From contig JAWQFJ010001130.1 in assembly GCA_034096865.1 (NCBI GenBank), forward strand, positions 47,478 to 111,477: 64,000 bases of DNA, read 5' to 3'. This document shows positions 25,099-35,584 of this stretch, piece by piece; position 1 is the first letter of the stretch, and each line of letters opens with the position of its first letter. This DNA comes from Theodoxus fluviatilis (Eukaryota > Mollusca > Gastropoda > Cycloneritida > Neritidae). The notes under the pieces were generated by a model. The model ran no database searches, was not told where the DNA came from, and saw only the letters and a list, made by a program, of their open reading frames with translations. The position numbers were made by a program, and so were the translations under genes.

Positions 25099-25258
25099 GT
25101 GTGGAGCGAGGAACTGGGGCCAGATAACGCCGTAAAGAGGCGAGCCATTCACTGGCTCAGGCAGTCCTTCACCAGTGCTCGGCTGTCCTCAGTGCTGGGG
25201 CATCTCTTTCACTATGATCGGCACGTGGGGAAGACGGCAGAGGCGCTATGTCCTCAAT
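25099..25258 (+). CDS. Candidate internal coding exon, unknown gene
   Basis: A pyrimidine-rich tract and acceptor (CACATAG, ending 25098) precede a 160-base open segment that ends at a consensus donor, GTAAGT (25259). In the open frame it begins VWSEELGPDNAVKRRAIHWL and continues with a second amphipathic, helix-like stretch, reminiscent of an alpha-solenoid (HEAT-type) helix pair. Codon composition looks like coding DNA, unlike its surroundings. I could not chain it in phase to another exon and do not recognise the protein. It may belong to a gene whose other exons are short, on another contig or lost. Confidence 0.4.
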
Positions 25259-25718
25259 GTAAGTACTCTGAGTCTGAGTCTTTTCTCCCTGGATGCTTGT
25301 CAGTCGCTATACCTCTGTGTTGGTAAAAAGGCACGCGAGTTTCTTTGTGTGTGTATAGAAATGGTAGTGACGTGTAGTACTAGTAGGTATTTGCCTGCCT
25401 GCAGTGACTGCAAGGGCGCCTTGCCTTGCGTGGTGTTGTGGCTGTGATAAATCACAGAGAAGGACCCCAGAGAGAGTTTCTTGACGTGGAGACGTTTGTT
25501 GTCTAACATACACCAGTTCTGTACCGGCGCACCTCTCTGTACTGTCCCGTCCTACAGGAGAGTGATCCAGTCTTTACCACATGTCGGAACACAAGGCACA
25601 ACTAGCAGTAATTAAGCTAGTCGTTCCTGTCAAAAGGTCGTGCCTTTTCCAGCACTAGGTTGCTGATCTGTTTCCTATGTCCGTCGGAAACTGCCTTCCT
25701 GCCTCCAAATCCCCCACC

Positions 25719-26205
<487 letters not shown>

Positions 26206-26613
26206 ATACCTGAGTGCATAGTCACGTTGTCAATCTTTTTATTTGCTGATATACAGCCCTACTTGCAGGTGCATGCAGTGTTGTTTAAAAAAAGTATATA
26301 CAGGCATACTTGTGGGAGGGAGTTACAATGTTCGTGACGCATAGGCGGGTCTTGATGTCACCCGTTTTATTTCATGTTTCTTGTGTCTCGTACATGCAGC
26401 TGTAAAGCTCCCGCCTATAGGCCCACCGCCAGTGGTGTTCTTGAGTCAGGAGCCCTGCCTGCTACAGGGAAATGGGGAAGGCAAGAGCAGGCATGACATT
26501 GATGGAAAGTTTCCTAATTGTTTGGCCATATTTTATTTTTGTTGGTTATCTTAAAGCTGCTGTAGCACAGCTAGTGCCGTATTGATCATAGCAGAGGCCT
26601 GGGTACACTCACG
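26206..26613. other. Unassigned
   Basis: No gene recognised. Confidence 0.4.
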
Positions 26614-26735
26614 GCAGTGAAGTAAGTCAGGAAGATTTATACTTATAGCTGGCTGCTCTTCCAGCAACTCCCTGCCTTTCACCGACCAAAATAGCTACCC
26701 CTGAATGTGCATTGCTCTTTAAAGGCTCAGCTTAT
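26614..26735 (+). repeat. Dispersed repeat X, copy 2
   Basis: Second copy of the sequence at 20331-20450. Conserved blocks: GCAGTGAAGTAAGTCAGGAA, CTGCTCTTCCAGCAAC, TTTCACCG and GCATTGCTCTTTAAAGGCTC. Confidence 0.75.
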
Positions 26736-26739
26736 GTAC

Positions 26740-27550
26740 CTTGCATCTGCAGTCCTGTGTTAGATGGCAACGCCAGAATATTTTTAAAAGACGTTTTTCC
26801 CTGTGTCCCGTTGGAGTGAAACACGGAGCTTCGAGAGTACGTACTTCCGTTTTCCTGAAGTACATAAACATCATGGCGGCCTACGTTTGAGCGCATTTCA
26901 TTTTTGAGTGGCAGTATATGTAGCTGTAGAGCTTCCAAATTAAAACCCATCGATAATGGTTGTGAAACTGTTGCGGCCCAGTGATGAGGGATTGCACAGG
27001 CATCAGGCGAGACCTTGTTGTTGGGGCCATTGCTGAAAAACTGCCTGTCGCTTTGGTTTAGCGAACTCCTCATCAAGCTTCCACTGCTGTCAGCCCTCCT
27101 TTGCCCTATAATGGTACCCGCCTCAGAGAAGGCTTTATGCCGGTCTCCCCAGGCGGAACCATTACGTTGTCCAACTATCTAGAGATGATCCGCTGCACCC
27201 TGTTACAAACTTCTCTCACTTTTTTTCCCCTGTGATGTTGGGTGCAAGTAGACCGTATATTCCACAACATTATCTGGCGCCTTTTTTCTCATCCAACTCG
27301 CGCCAAGCATGATAGCTGCACCTAACCGAGGTAGATAAGACGTTGGCGTGATAAATACATAGTATGACAAGCACGTGTGGTTTCTTGTCATCTGACTTCG
27401 GTGTTTGCTCTGTCCCTTCGCACGATCCCCTTCTCACCCACCTACCATTTTCAGTCATAACGAGGACTGACTAGGCATGCACATTTCATAAGGTCTAGTT
27501 CTATCTGCTTCTCCTCATTCCCTCCCAGATCTATCATGTCTCTCCAAATG
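26740..27550. other. Unassigned
   Basis: A minus-strand open frame of 114 codons (26732-27076) has no recognisable motif and no splice support. Not called as a gene. Confidence 0.35.
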
Positions 27551-27551
27551 A

Positions 27552-27552
<1 letters not shown>

Positions 27553-27632
<80 letters not shown>

Positions 27633-27643
27633 CACACACACAC
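27553..27643. repeat. (CA)n(TA)n microsatellite
   Basis: A CA tract passes into alternating TATATA/CATATA and back to CA. It abuts the left end of the Tc1 element. Confidence 0.95.
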
Positions 27644-29188
27644 CAGACTAGCGGGAAAAGGTTAGGGACGGCTCACATACGCAACCACAGCAAAGAAACA
27701 AGTGAACATAATCGCAATGTAATTTGGTACATGTTTAATTCATTCACTTGTCAACAATACTGCCAAATTTGGGTTCAATGCATTGAGTCAATTAGGATAT
27801 ACAGGTCCTCATACGGTTTAGGGGTCAAAATGAAACAAAGTCTTGCTTGAGTTCAATAATGCGCGTGTCCGCCGCATTTGCGCTGCAGTTCTTCACACCT
27901 CGGCCGCATAGAGTTCACCAACTTGGTAAAAAAGGCCTGTGGAATGGCTTGCCACTCCAGTTGGAGCAGCTGATGTCCCATACGTGATCAATGGGGGTTC
28001 ATGTCCGGGAAACAAGCAGGAAGATCCATCCTGACGACGCCAGCTTGCTGGATGTAGTCGTTGACGAGCCTGGTCCTGTGAGGAGTAGCATTGTCATCCT
28101 GGAACACGGTGTTCGGGCCAATCTGCTACAGGGTCAGCAGAACAAGAGGGGTAAGATTCTCGTCCCTGTATCGCTGGTCAGTGAGATTCCCGACCACATG
28201 GTACAGGGGGGTGCGATGATGCAGGCTGAAGCCCCCCTAGACCACGACAGAGCCCCCGCCGAAGGCCACCCTCTCCTGCACTGTGTCGTCCTCGTAGCGC
28301 TCGCCCTCACGCCTCCAGATCCGCTGCTACCCGTCAGAATGGTACAGGTTGAACCTGGACTCGTCACTGAACAGGACCTTTGCCGAGTCCAGACGTGTCC
28401 ACCTGAAATGGCGTCGACTCCAGGCCAGACGAGCCTGGCGATGAGCCTGTGTCAGTAAGGGACGTACAGCAGGACGGCGACTCCGCAGCCGGACGTCATG
28501 CAGGCGGTTGCGGACGGTCCTCTCGCTAACGTTGGTGTTGGTGGCCGTCCTTAGCCGTCCTCTGATGACCCTGGAGGTGGTGGCCTGGTGCTGCTGCGCC
28601 TGCCGTTCAATGAAGCGATCTTCTCGAGGTGTGGTCTTTTTGGGGCGACCCGACCTGGGCCTCTCCTGGACATCGTTGGTGGCCTGGAATCGCCAATTCA
28701 GTCTTACGATGATTGAGTGGGACACTCGTAGTCGCCTGGCCACTTCGCATTTGGATACGCCCTCTTGCAGCCAGGCAATGGCTCTTCCTCTGTCGGTCGT
28801 TGTCAGCTTCCTTCTGGCAGGCATGGTGAGAAGATGGCAGCTAACAGAAACCAGCAGCTTATAAAGCCAAGTTTGTGATTACAATCCACACTCCACGAAA
28901 CGTCTTTGCACGTGCAAACCGATTTTTCCATCTTACCTGCCCATGTCTACCCGTGTGCACGCCAGAAAACAGTCTAGTTTTTGGCGAATCTGCAGTTTGG
29001 GTCTCTTGCTACAGCTTTGCGACAGAGGATCCCGTGCATGTTTCCTGCTAACACAGCATACCCTACCCACTGGTGGATAATATGTGACAGCCATTTGATT
29101 TTGTTGACAAAGGAACAGGGTGTTTCAGACAAATGAATTTAGGAGGTAAAAATTAGTGGTCCGTCTCTAACTTTTTTCCGCCATAATG
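27644..29188 (-). mobile_element. Tc1-family DNA transposon
   Basis: Related inverted ends: left GCGGGAAAAGGTTAGGGACGG (from about 27651, one base trimmed at each side is variable) and, reverse complemented, right GGCGGAAAAAAGTTAGAGAC (from about 29182). The element is about 1.55 kb, normal for Tc1, and holds one transposase pseudogene on the minus strand. TA adjoins the right end (29189-29190). The left TA is not visible because the microsatellite there has changed. Confidence 0.88.
27853..28824 (-). pseudogene. Tc1 transposase, broken
   Basis: The start codon at 28824 opens MPARRKLTTTDRGRAIAWL, a helix-turn-helix DNA-binding region (EGVSKCEVARRLRVSHS), the GRPKKTT linker and a second helix-turn-helix. 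The catalytic core follows: the second Asp lies in LFSDESRFN and the third region reads VFQDDNATPHR. Breaks: an in-frame TAG after YHSDG at about 28329, another TAG after VLLTL at about 28130 and one extra C in PDMNP at about 27988. With that shift the third catalytic position reads IDHVWD, that is Asp where Tc1 elements have Glu (spacing 34 residues). The frame then ends in CGGHAHY. It formerly cut and pasted the element; now inactive. Confidence 0.92.
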
Positions 29189-29400
29189 TATGATGTACAT
29201 GTACAGAATATTGCAGTGCTGGCTAAACCTTTATTCCGTTTGGATCTCCTCCACGTCGTTATGCTGTTGTCTCGGAACACATCATAGGTGTTGGCCAGCC
29301 TTCTGTCTGTGCATGGTAACATCCGATGGCGTGCTTTAGATTCATGTCACCCTGTCACCATGGCAATACAAACCCTGGGTGCTGTCACAACCCTGTTGAA
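29189..29400. other. Unassigned
   Basis: No feature recognised. Confidence 0.4.
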
Positions 29401-29408
29401 GTGTGATA

Positions 29409-29462
29409 TGACGTAGCGTGTCGTGTGACATGACGTAACATGACGTATTGATTTTACGTCAC
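29409..29462. promoter_or_regulatory. Cluster of CRE-like motifs
   Basis: Within 54 bases there are three TGACGTA motifs and one inverted TTACGTCA. These resemble CREB/ATF half-site or near-palindromic sites. Function is not shown; no gene start is identified next to it. Confidence 0.4.
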
Positions 29463-29689
29463 AGTTCAGGCAGCCTCCCCCGCCAATACCGATTCAGTTG
29501 ACATTTTTGTTCAGTGCCTTGATGGATCGCGTTGTACTTGGGGCATGCTAGTGCAATGTATGAAATAAGAAATTCCAGTTTTGAATCAGCTGTTGAAAAT
29601 GTGCACTGGAGCTGACGTTAAACTATTCCCACATAAGCATTCTCCCGGCAAGGATGCGTGCGCCTGCGCACATGCGTGTGTATGTGTGC

Positions 29690-29731
<42 letters not shown>
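29690..29731. repeat. (GT)n microsatellite
   Basis: Pure GT tract. Confidence 0.95.
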
Positions 29732-29735
<4 letters not shown>

Positions 29736-30112
29736 CAAGTTGAACAACAACACAGGATTCCAACTTTAATGTCTTTCGTTGTCCAGTGGGTACATCAGTG
29801 TGCAATAAACATGTGTTAGGCCTAAATAGCGAAGTTCACATAGCTGATAAAGTCTTAGAATAGTATATCAGCGTTTCCATTGATCTGTCTTTCATTTCAA
29901 CTAGTATCTTTTCAATGCAAATTATTGGATGAGTTTGTTAAACCTAATCACCACTGAATTCTTGGAAAGTAACTGTGCTTTGTTCATGAAATTTTACTTT
30001 CTTTATCGTAGATAATAATACATGTTGATAGCGATGTGAATTTCGCTGGAGGCTGTGTCGCTTGCTCGTCACTTTGACCTCTCTGATTGTACGTACTCTG
30101 CACTCAGACAGA

Positions 30113-30306
30113 TTCACACACACAAACACACGCGCGCGCGCGCACGCATGCACACACCACTCACGTACACAAACGTGCGCGCGCGAACATACATGCACCC
30201 ACGCACGCATAAAAATCACACACACATAAACACACATTCAGTAACACGCACACACACAACTGCAGACATATATACACAATCAGTAATACATGCACACACA
30301 CACACG

Positions 30307-30363
<57 letters not shown>

Positions 30364-30450
30364 GCATGCATACATTATCACACATACACTCTCTCACTCA
30401 CAAATACTCTTTCGCACGCACGCACACACACACGCACGCAATCATATCCT
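30113..30450. repeat. (CA)n/(CG)n and (TC)n compound repeat
   Basis: Degenerate CA with CGCGCG blocks (30130-30190), a pure TC run (30311-30360), then more degenerate CA to about 30440. Confidence 0.93.
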
Positions 30451-31106
30451 TTTCTTCTAAACGCCTGGCTGATTCTCACTGCTCTGCCGAATATGCAGTG
30501 ATCTTTCTATCGAGTTACTCCCAAAATTGTACCTTTATCCTCTCCTTTCTTCGACAAAGGAAACACGACACATCACTCTAAGGCAGAAATCTCGTGATGA
30601 CGTGGATGGGATGAGGGATTGAAGAGATGGACTTGGCTTCTGTGGAGTTCAGCGTAGCCGGGGTACCCCAGTTGTGAGTTGCGACACCGGGAAGATGTTT
30701 GCGTTGCATAGATCTTGGCAGAGGATGAGATTAGCTGGGATGGAGACTGGAGAGAGACCTGTAGTGTGCCTGGCTTTGTTTAGTGTGGGTCGTGCCTTAT
30801 CTAGACAGGTCAGCGTAAACTGTAATTACATGGGGAAGTTGAAGGTGAAGGAATTTGAAGGTCATGCTTGAGGAGTGTTTCAGTGGTTGGAGAGGAGACA
30901 CTGCAACACTGGGTTGTCATCTCGGAATTAGAAGTGGTTATCTGACTTAATAAACATTAGAAACGCCCTTCCACCACCACCTATCCCCCACCCCTAACCT
31001 CCCGGTCCATACACCCCACTGGCTTATTTTTTACTCCTGGAAGAAACGTGATCATATTAGGCCATCTAACCGCTTTCTCCCTGTAGCTGTATTCCCTGTC
31101 GCAGTA
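30451..31106. other. Unassigned
   Basis: No gene or repeat recognised. Confidence 0.4.
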
Positions 31107-31329
31107 TCCCCCTGTAGGTCATCCACCTGTGCGTTGGGGGTAAGAATAGACCCCCTGTGCGTTGGGGGTAAGAATAGGCCCACCGCGTCTCCCTACGCGA
31201 TTCGTATAAGTGAATAACCAGGGATATTGTGACATGACCTGCTCCTATTCTGGCTGGAGCGAGTGATTGCATGATGAGTGACATTGCGTAGCCAACAAGG
31301 CTGATAGGCCGTAACTTTCCGTCCATCCA
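31107..31329 (+). repeat. SINE-like family S, copy 5, with internal duplication
   Basis: The head phrase CTGTGCGTTGGGGGTAAGAA is tandemly duplicated (31127-31175). The rest follows the family: GTCTCCCTACGCGATTCGTA, then AAGGCTGATAGGCCGTAA. Confidence 0.88.
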
Positions 31330-31386
31330 AACCTCTTGCAGATGGCAAGGGAATGGAGTTGTGATTGTGGCGAGCGGCATGCATGC

Positions 31387-31418
31387 ATGTGTGTGCGCGC
31401 GCGCGCGCGTGTGTGTGC

Positions 31419-31479
<61 letters not shown>

Positions 31480-31530
31480 AGGGAGGAAGGGAGGGAGGGA
31501 GGGAGGGAGGGAGGGAGGGAGGGAGGGAGA

Positions 31531-31572
<42 letters not shown>

Positions 31573-31628
31573 CAGACAGACAGAGAGAGAGGGGGGGAGT
31601 GAGTGAGTGAGTGAGTGAGTGAGTGAGT

Positions 31629-31687
<59 letters not shown>

Positions 31688-31711
31688 GAGGGAGGGAGGG
31701 AGGGAGGGAGG

Positions 31712-31790
<79 letters not shown>
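31387..31790. repeat. (GT)n, (GA)n, (GGGA)n and (GAGT)n compound repeat
   Basis: In order: GC/GT alternation, GA, GGGA, GA, GAGT (31597-31634), GA, G run, GGGA, GA. The GA-GGGA-GA module occurs twice (31440-31570 and 31635-31786), suggesting a larger duplication. Confidence 0.95.
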
Positions 31791-31898
31791 AGCTTCTAGT
31801 GATGGTCTCTTGAACATGGATTGGCGTAAGACAAGTCGCATATCATAGTTGTCGTAAGATAGTGTGTTGTGCTATAGAAATAATTATGGAGGTTTTTT

Positions 31899-32769
31899 GA
31901 CTCACATGCGAAGCAAAAGTGAGTCTATGTACTGAGCCGTGTCGTCCGTCCGTCCGGGCGTCCGTCCGTCCGGGCGGGCGGGCGGGCGGGCGTCCGTAAA
32001 AAACTTAAACGTTGGATTTTTCTCGGAGACTATTAAGTCTATCAACACCAAATGTGGCATGATGGTGTATGATGACAAGGCCTCAAAAAACATACATAGT
32101 GACTTGACCTTGCTTCAAGGTCAAGGTCACAGGAGCCATAAATGTGGTCTCAAAAACAGTCATTTTTCACATTTTCCCAATTTTCTCCCACGTTATTGAG
32201 AATGGCGACCTTAGCTACAAGTGGTATATAGGTCAAAGCAAGCCCTATCTTTTGATACCAGTTTGGTTGACCTTGCTTCAAGGTCAAGGTCACAGGAGCT
32301 CTTCAAAGTTGGATTGTATACATATTTTGAAGTGACCTTGACCCTGAACTATGGAAGATAACTGTTTCAAACTTAATAATTATGTGGGGCACATGTTATA
32401 CTTTCATCATGAGACACATTTGGTCACATATCATCAAGGTCAAGGTCACTTTGACCCTTATGAAATGTGACCAAAATGGGGTAGTGAACCACTAAAAGTG
32501 ACTATATCTCATGGTAGAAAGTGCCAATAAGCACCATTGTGCTTCCTATGTCTTGAATTAACAGCTTTGTGTTGCATGACCTTGGATAACCTTGACCTTG
32601 GGTCAAGGTCACATGTATTTTGGTAGGAAAAATGTGTAAAGCATTTCTTCGTGTATGATGTCATTGGTAGGTTTAGTTGTTTGACCTTGACCTTGAAGGT
32701 CACCCGAAGGTCAAGGTCATATAAAGGTCAAGGTCAAGCATGTGAGTCGTATGGGCTTTGCCCTTCTTG
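31899..32769 (+). mobile_element. Helentron-like family H, copy A
   Basis: 871 bp. It begins GACTCACATGCGAAGCAAAA, then GTGAGTC (a small hairpin with the start), then a GTCC/GGGC tetranucleotide tract. It ends GCATGTGAGTC, hairpin GGGCTTTGCCC, then TTCTTG. The 5' GACTCACATGC and the subterminal 3' GCATGTGAGTC are perfect inverted 11-mers, and the 3' one is followed by a stem-loop. This layout is known for non-autonomous Helentrons. The body holds about 19 AAGGTCA heptamers on the two strands, many as TCAAGGTCAAGGTCA. No coding sequence. Confidence 0.7.
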
Positions 32770-32959
32770 TTTTTAATTTAAAGTTAGTTATTTTTCTTCT
32801 TCTTCTCCTCCTCCTCCTTCTTTTTCTTCTTTTTGGGGGCGGGGGTTGGGGGTGGGGTGTGTGTTTCGTAGCCATTTAAAGATTTTTGTCTCTGACTTTA
32901 ATCTCACGGCTTGATGCCTTATTCTTGCCAGCTTCAACGAGATTTGATGACCAAACAAC

Positions 32960-33050
32960 TAGAGGTAATGCATCTAACGTCAAGGGTACAAGTCATATCT
33001 CCTGCACAAGGAGCTGAAACTGGGGGTTCAATCCAGTCTACAACCGGAAA
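32960..33050 (+). repeat. Possible tRNA-derived SINE head
   Basis: ACTAGAGGTAATGCATCTAA resembles a degenerate Pol III A-box region, and GGGGTTCAATCC at about 33023-33034 matches a B box. The intervening part does not fold into a clear tRNA cloverleaf. Molluscan SINEs commonly start this way. The 3' body was not identified. Confidence 0.35.
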
Positions 33051-33460
33051 TTATCATGCGATGCATGCCCCTGTTGACATGGGGTAGAAGTCCCTAATCA
33101 CGTTTCATAGTTGTGCGTGACACTGAATGAAAATGCACAACACTGTGAAATTCGCACAGTACGCACGAAGGGTGACTGGGTCAGTCCTCCCATTGTCCTT
33201 CCTGCCTGCTGCAGTCCGTACTGCGGCCTGTTGTCTTTGTACAGAGGATCTCCCCTTCCAAGTATGCCTCGTGGGCAATAGCTGACGTGTAGATGAGATT
33301 TGATGTCTGGAGTCACATTTTATTCCACCGCACGGCAGTGTGAAGAGGTTGGTTTAGACTGGTCCAGTGGGCGGAGCTATGGAAAGACGAAGGATAAAAG
33401 GCGGCTTGATCAAAGGCCCCGTGTGTTGCCTCTGATGGAAGTCACCTTCACCTGTATTTC
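33051..33460. other. Unassigned
   Basis: No gene or repeat recognised. Confidence 0.4.
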
Positions 33461-33462
33461 CA

Positions 33463-33472
33463 CACACACACA

Positions 33473-33541
<69 letters not shown>
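33463..33541. repeat. (AC)n(TC)n microsatellite
   Basis: A short AC tract followed by a pure TC run of about 66 bases. Confidence 0.95.
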
Positions 33542-33547
<6 letters not shown>

Positions 33548-33789
33548 CCACCACCCATCCACCTGTGAACTTATACGTTTTTCTCGTCTTTTTTATCTCC
33601 CTCTCTCATCACCCCACCATTTTATTTTTTTATATCTGGCTTGCTTCCTTCCTTCCCTTTTTCTTTGTCTTTCTTTCTCGTCTTTCGCTCTTTTCTTTGT
33701 CAGTCACTCCATCAGTTCATCAGCCTAACTGTGACCCCATAGATCCGCCCGCCTATCTCAGTCTCTGTCCCTTCGCCTCTTTGTCCCTT

Positions 33790-34313
33790 TGCTCCCTCCA
33801 TTCTCTCGATCTCTTCATTCTCTACCTCTCGTCATTCTCTACCTCTCGTCATTCTCTCCCTCTCTTCATTCTCTTCCTCTTCATTCTCTCCCTCTCTTCA
33901 TTCTCTTCATTCTCTCCCTCTCTTCATTCTCTCCCTCTCTTCATTCTCTCCCTCTCTTCATTCTCTCCCTCTCTTCATTCTCTCCCTCTTCATTCTCTCC
34001 CTCTCTTCATTCTCTTCATTCTCTCCCTCTCGTCATTCTCTACCTCTCGTCATTCTCTCCCTCTCTTCATTCTCTCCCTCTTCATTCTCTCCCTCTCTTC
34101 ATTCTCTTCATTCTCTCCCTCTCTTCATTCTCTCCCTCTTCATTCTCTCCCTCTCTTCATTCTCTTCATTCTCTCCCTCTTGTCATTCTCTCCCTCTCTT
34201 CATTCTCCCCTCTCTTCATTCTCTCCCTCTCTTCATTCTCTTCATTCTCTCCCTCTCTTCATTTTCTCCCTCTCTTCATTATCTCCCTCTCTTCATTCTC
34301 TCCCTCTCTTCAT

Positions 34314-34363
<50 letters not shown>

Positions 34364-34380
34364 TCCCCCCTCCCCCCGTC
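33790..34380. repeat. 17-bp pyrimidine minisatellite and TC tract
   Basis: The unit TCTCCCTCTCTTCATTC recurs more than 25 times, with GTCATTC and TTCATTC variants, and passes into CCCCCC/(TC)n at 34313-34377. The strand is nearly pure pyrimidine. Leu/Ser/Phe-rich open frames are artefacts. Confidence 0.93.
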
Positions 34381-34387
34381 TTTTATT

Positions 34388-34475
34388 CTAACCAGCTCTC
34401 ATGATATTTTGTTATCAGTGACTTTAAATAGCCCAGAAAGGCTAATAGGCCGTTAAATCCCATTAATAAATTCAC
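34388..34475 (+). repeat. SINE-like family S, copy 6 (3' half only)
   Basis: CTAACCAGCTCTCATGATAT to AAAGGCTAATAGGCCGTTAA, then a CATT-type tail. It is joined directly to the pyrimidine minisatellite at its left. Confidence 0.8.
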
Positions 34476-34494
34476 TCATTTCTCTCACTCCTCA

Positions 34495-34511
34495 CACACA
34501 CACGCACACGC

Positions 34512-34545
<34 letters not shown>
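34495..34545. repeat. (AC)n microsatellite
   Basis: AC tract with CACGCA interruptions. Confidence 0.93.
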
Positions 34546-34547
<2 letters not shown>

Positions 34548-34644
34548 TCCCCCTGATATATATCAGTGCATATCAAGCCGTCGTTGTCGCCCTAAAATCT
34601 TTCAGGCTATTTTAATATTTATTCTTAATATTTGAACAATTTTT

Positions 34645-35492
34645 GACTCTCATGCGAAGCAAAAGTGAGTCTATGTACTCACCCGTTTCGTCCGTCCGGG
34701 CGTCCGGGCGTCTGTTTAAAACTTTAACGTTGGATTTTTCTCGGAGACTATTAAGTCTATCAACACCCAATTTGGCATGATGGTGTATGATGACAAGGCC
34801 TCAAAAAGCATACATAGTGACATTGAAGCAAGGTCAAGGTCGCAGGGGCCATAAATGTTGTCTAAAAAACAGCCATTTTTCACATTTTCTCAATTTTCTC
34901 TGAAGTTTTTGAGATTGGATACCTCACCTCTACATGGTATATAGGGCAAAGTAAGCCCTTTTTTTGATACCAGTTTGGTTGACCTTTATTCAAGGTCAAG
35001 GTCACAGGAGCTCTTTAAAGTTGGATTGTATACATATTTTGAAGTGATCTTGACCCTGAACTATGGAAGATAACTGTTTCAAACTTAATAATTATGTGGG
35101 GAACATGTTATACTTTCATCATGAGACACATTTGGTCACATATCATCAAGGTCAAGGTCACTTTGACCCTAATGAAATGTGACCAAAATGGGGTAGTGAA
35201 CCACTAAAAGTGACCATATCTCATGGTAGAAAGTGCCAATAAGCACCATTGTGCTTCCTTTGTCTTGAATTAACAGCTTTGTGTTGCATAACCTTGAATG
35301 ACCTTGACCTTGGGTCAAGGTCACATGTATTTTGGTAGGAAAAATGTGTAAAGCATTTCTTAGTTTAGTGTTTGATGTCATTGCTAGGTGTAGTTGATTG
35401 GCCTTGACCTTGAAGGTCACCTGACGGTCAAGGTCATGTAAAGGTCAAGATCAAGGTCAAGCATGTGAGTCGTATGGGCTTTGCCCTTCTTG
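34645..35492 (+). mobile_element. Helentron-like family H, copy B
   Basis: 848 bp, same ends and order as copy A. More diverged in the 5' third (GACTCTCATGCG start, shorter GTCC tract, altered first AAGGTCA block) and intact at the 3' hairpin. Direct orientation relative to copy A, 1.9 kb away. Confidence 0.7.
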
Positions 35493-35584
35493 TTTGTTTA
35501 TAATTTAATTTTTGGACGAAAACTGCACAAGCATATTTAGTCGGATTGGATCCCTCACGTATATGAAGTGAGCTGCAAAAGGGT

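Noticed and set aside
27991..28864. Plus-strand open frames of 118-155 codons
   Set aside because: They are shadows of the minus-strand Tc1 transposase.
31940..32200. Short frames reading VKNLNVGFFSETIKSINTK in three copies
   Set aside because: The same peptide appears because the DNA is one repeat family (H). Frames are short, are not maintained in copy B and have no domain.
33000..33040. A genuine tRNA gene
   Set aside because: A B-box-like GGTTCAATCC is present, but acceptor and anticodon stems do not pair. At most a SINE head.
33565..34404. 279-codon Ser/Leu/Phe-rich frame
   Set aside because: Covers the pyrimidine minisatellite only. A signal-peptide-like start is a composition effect.
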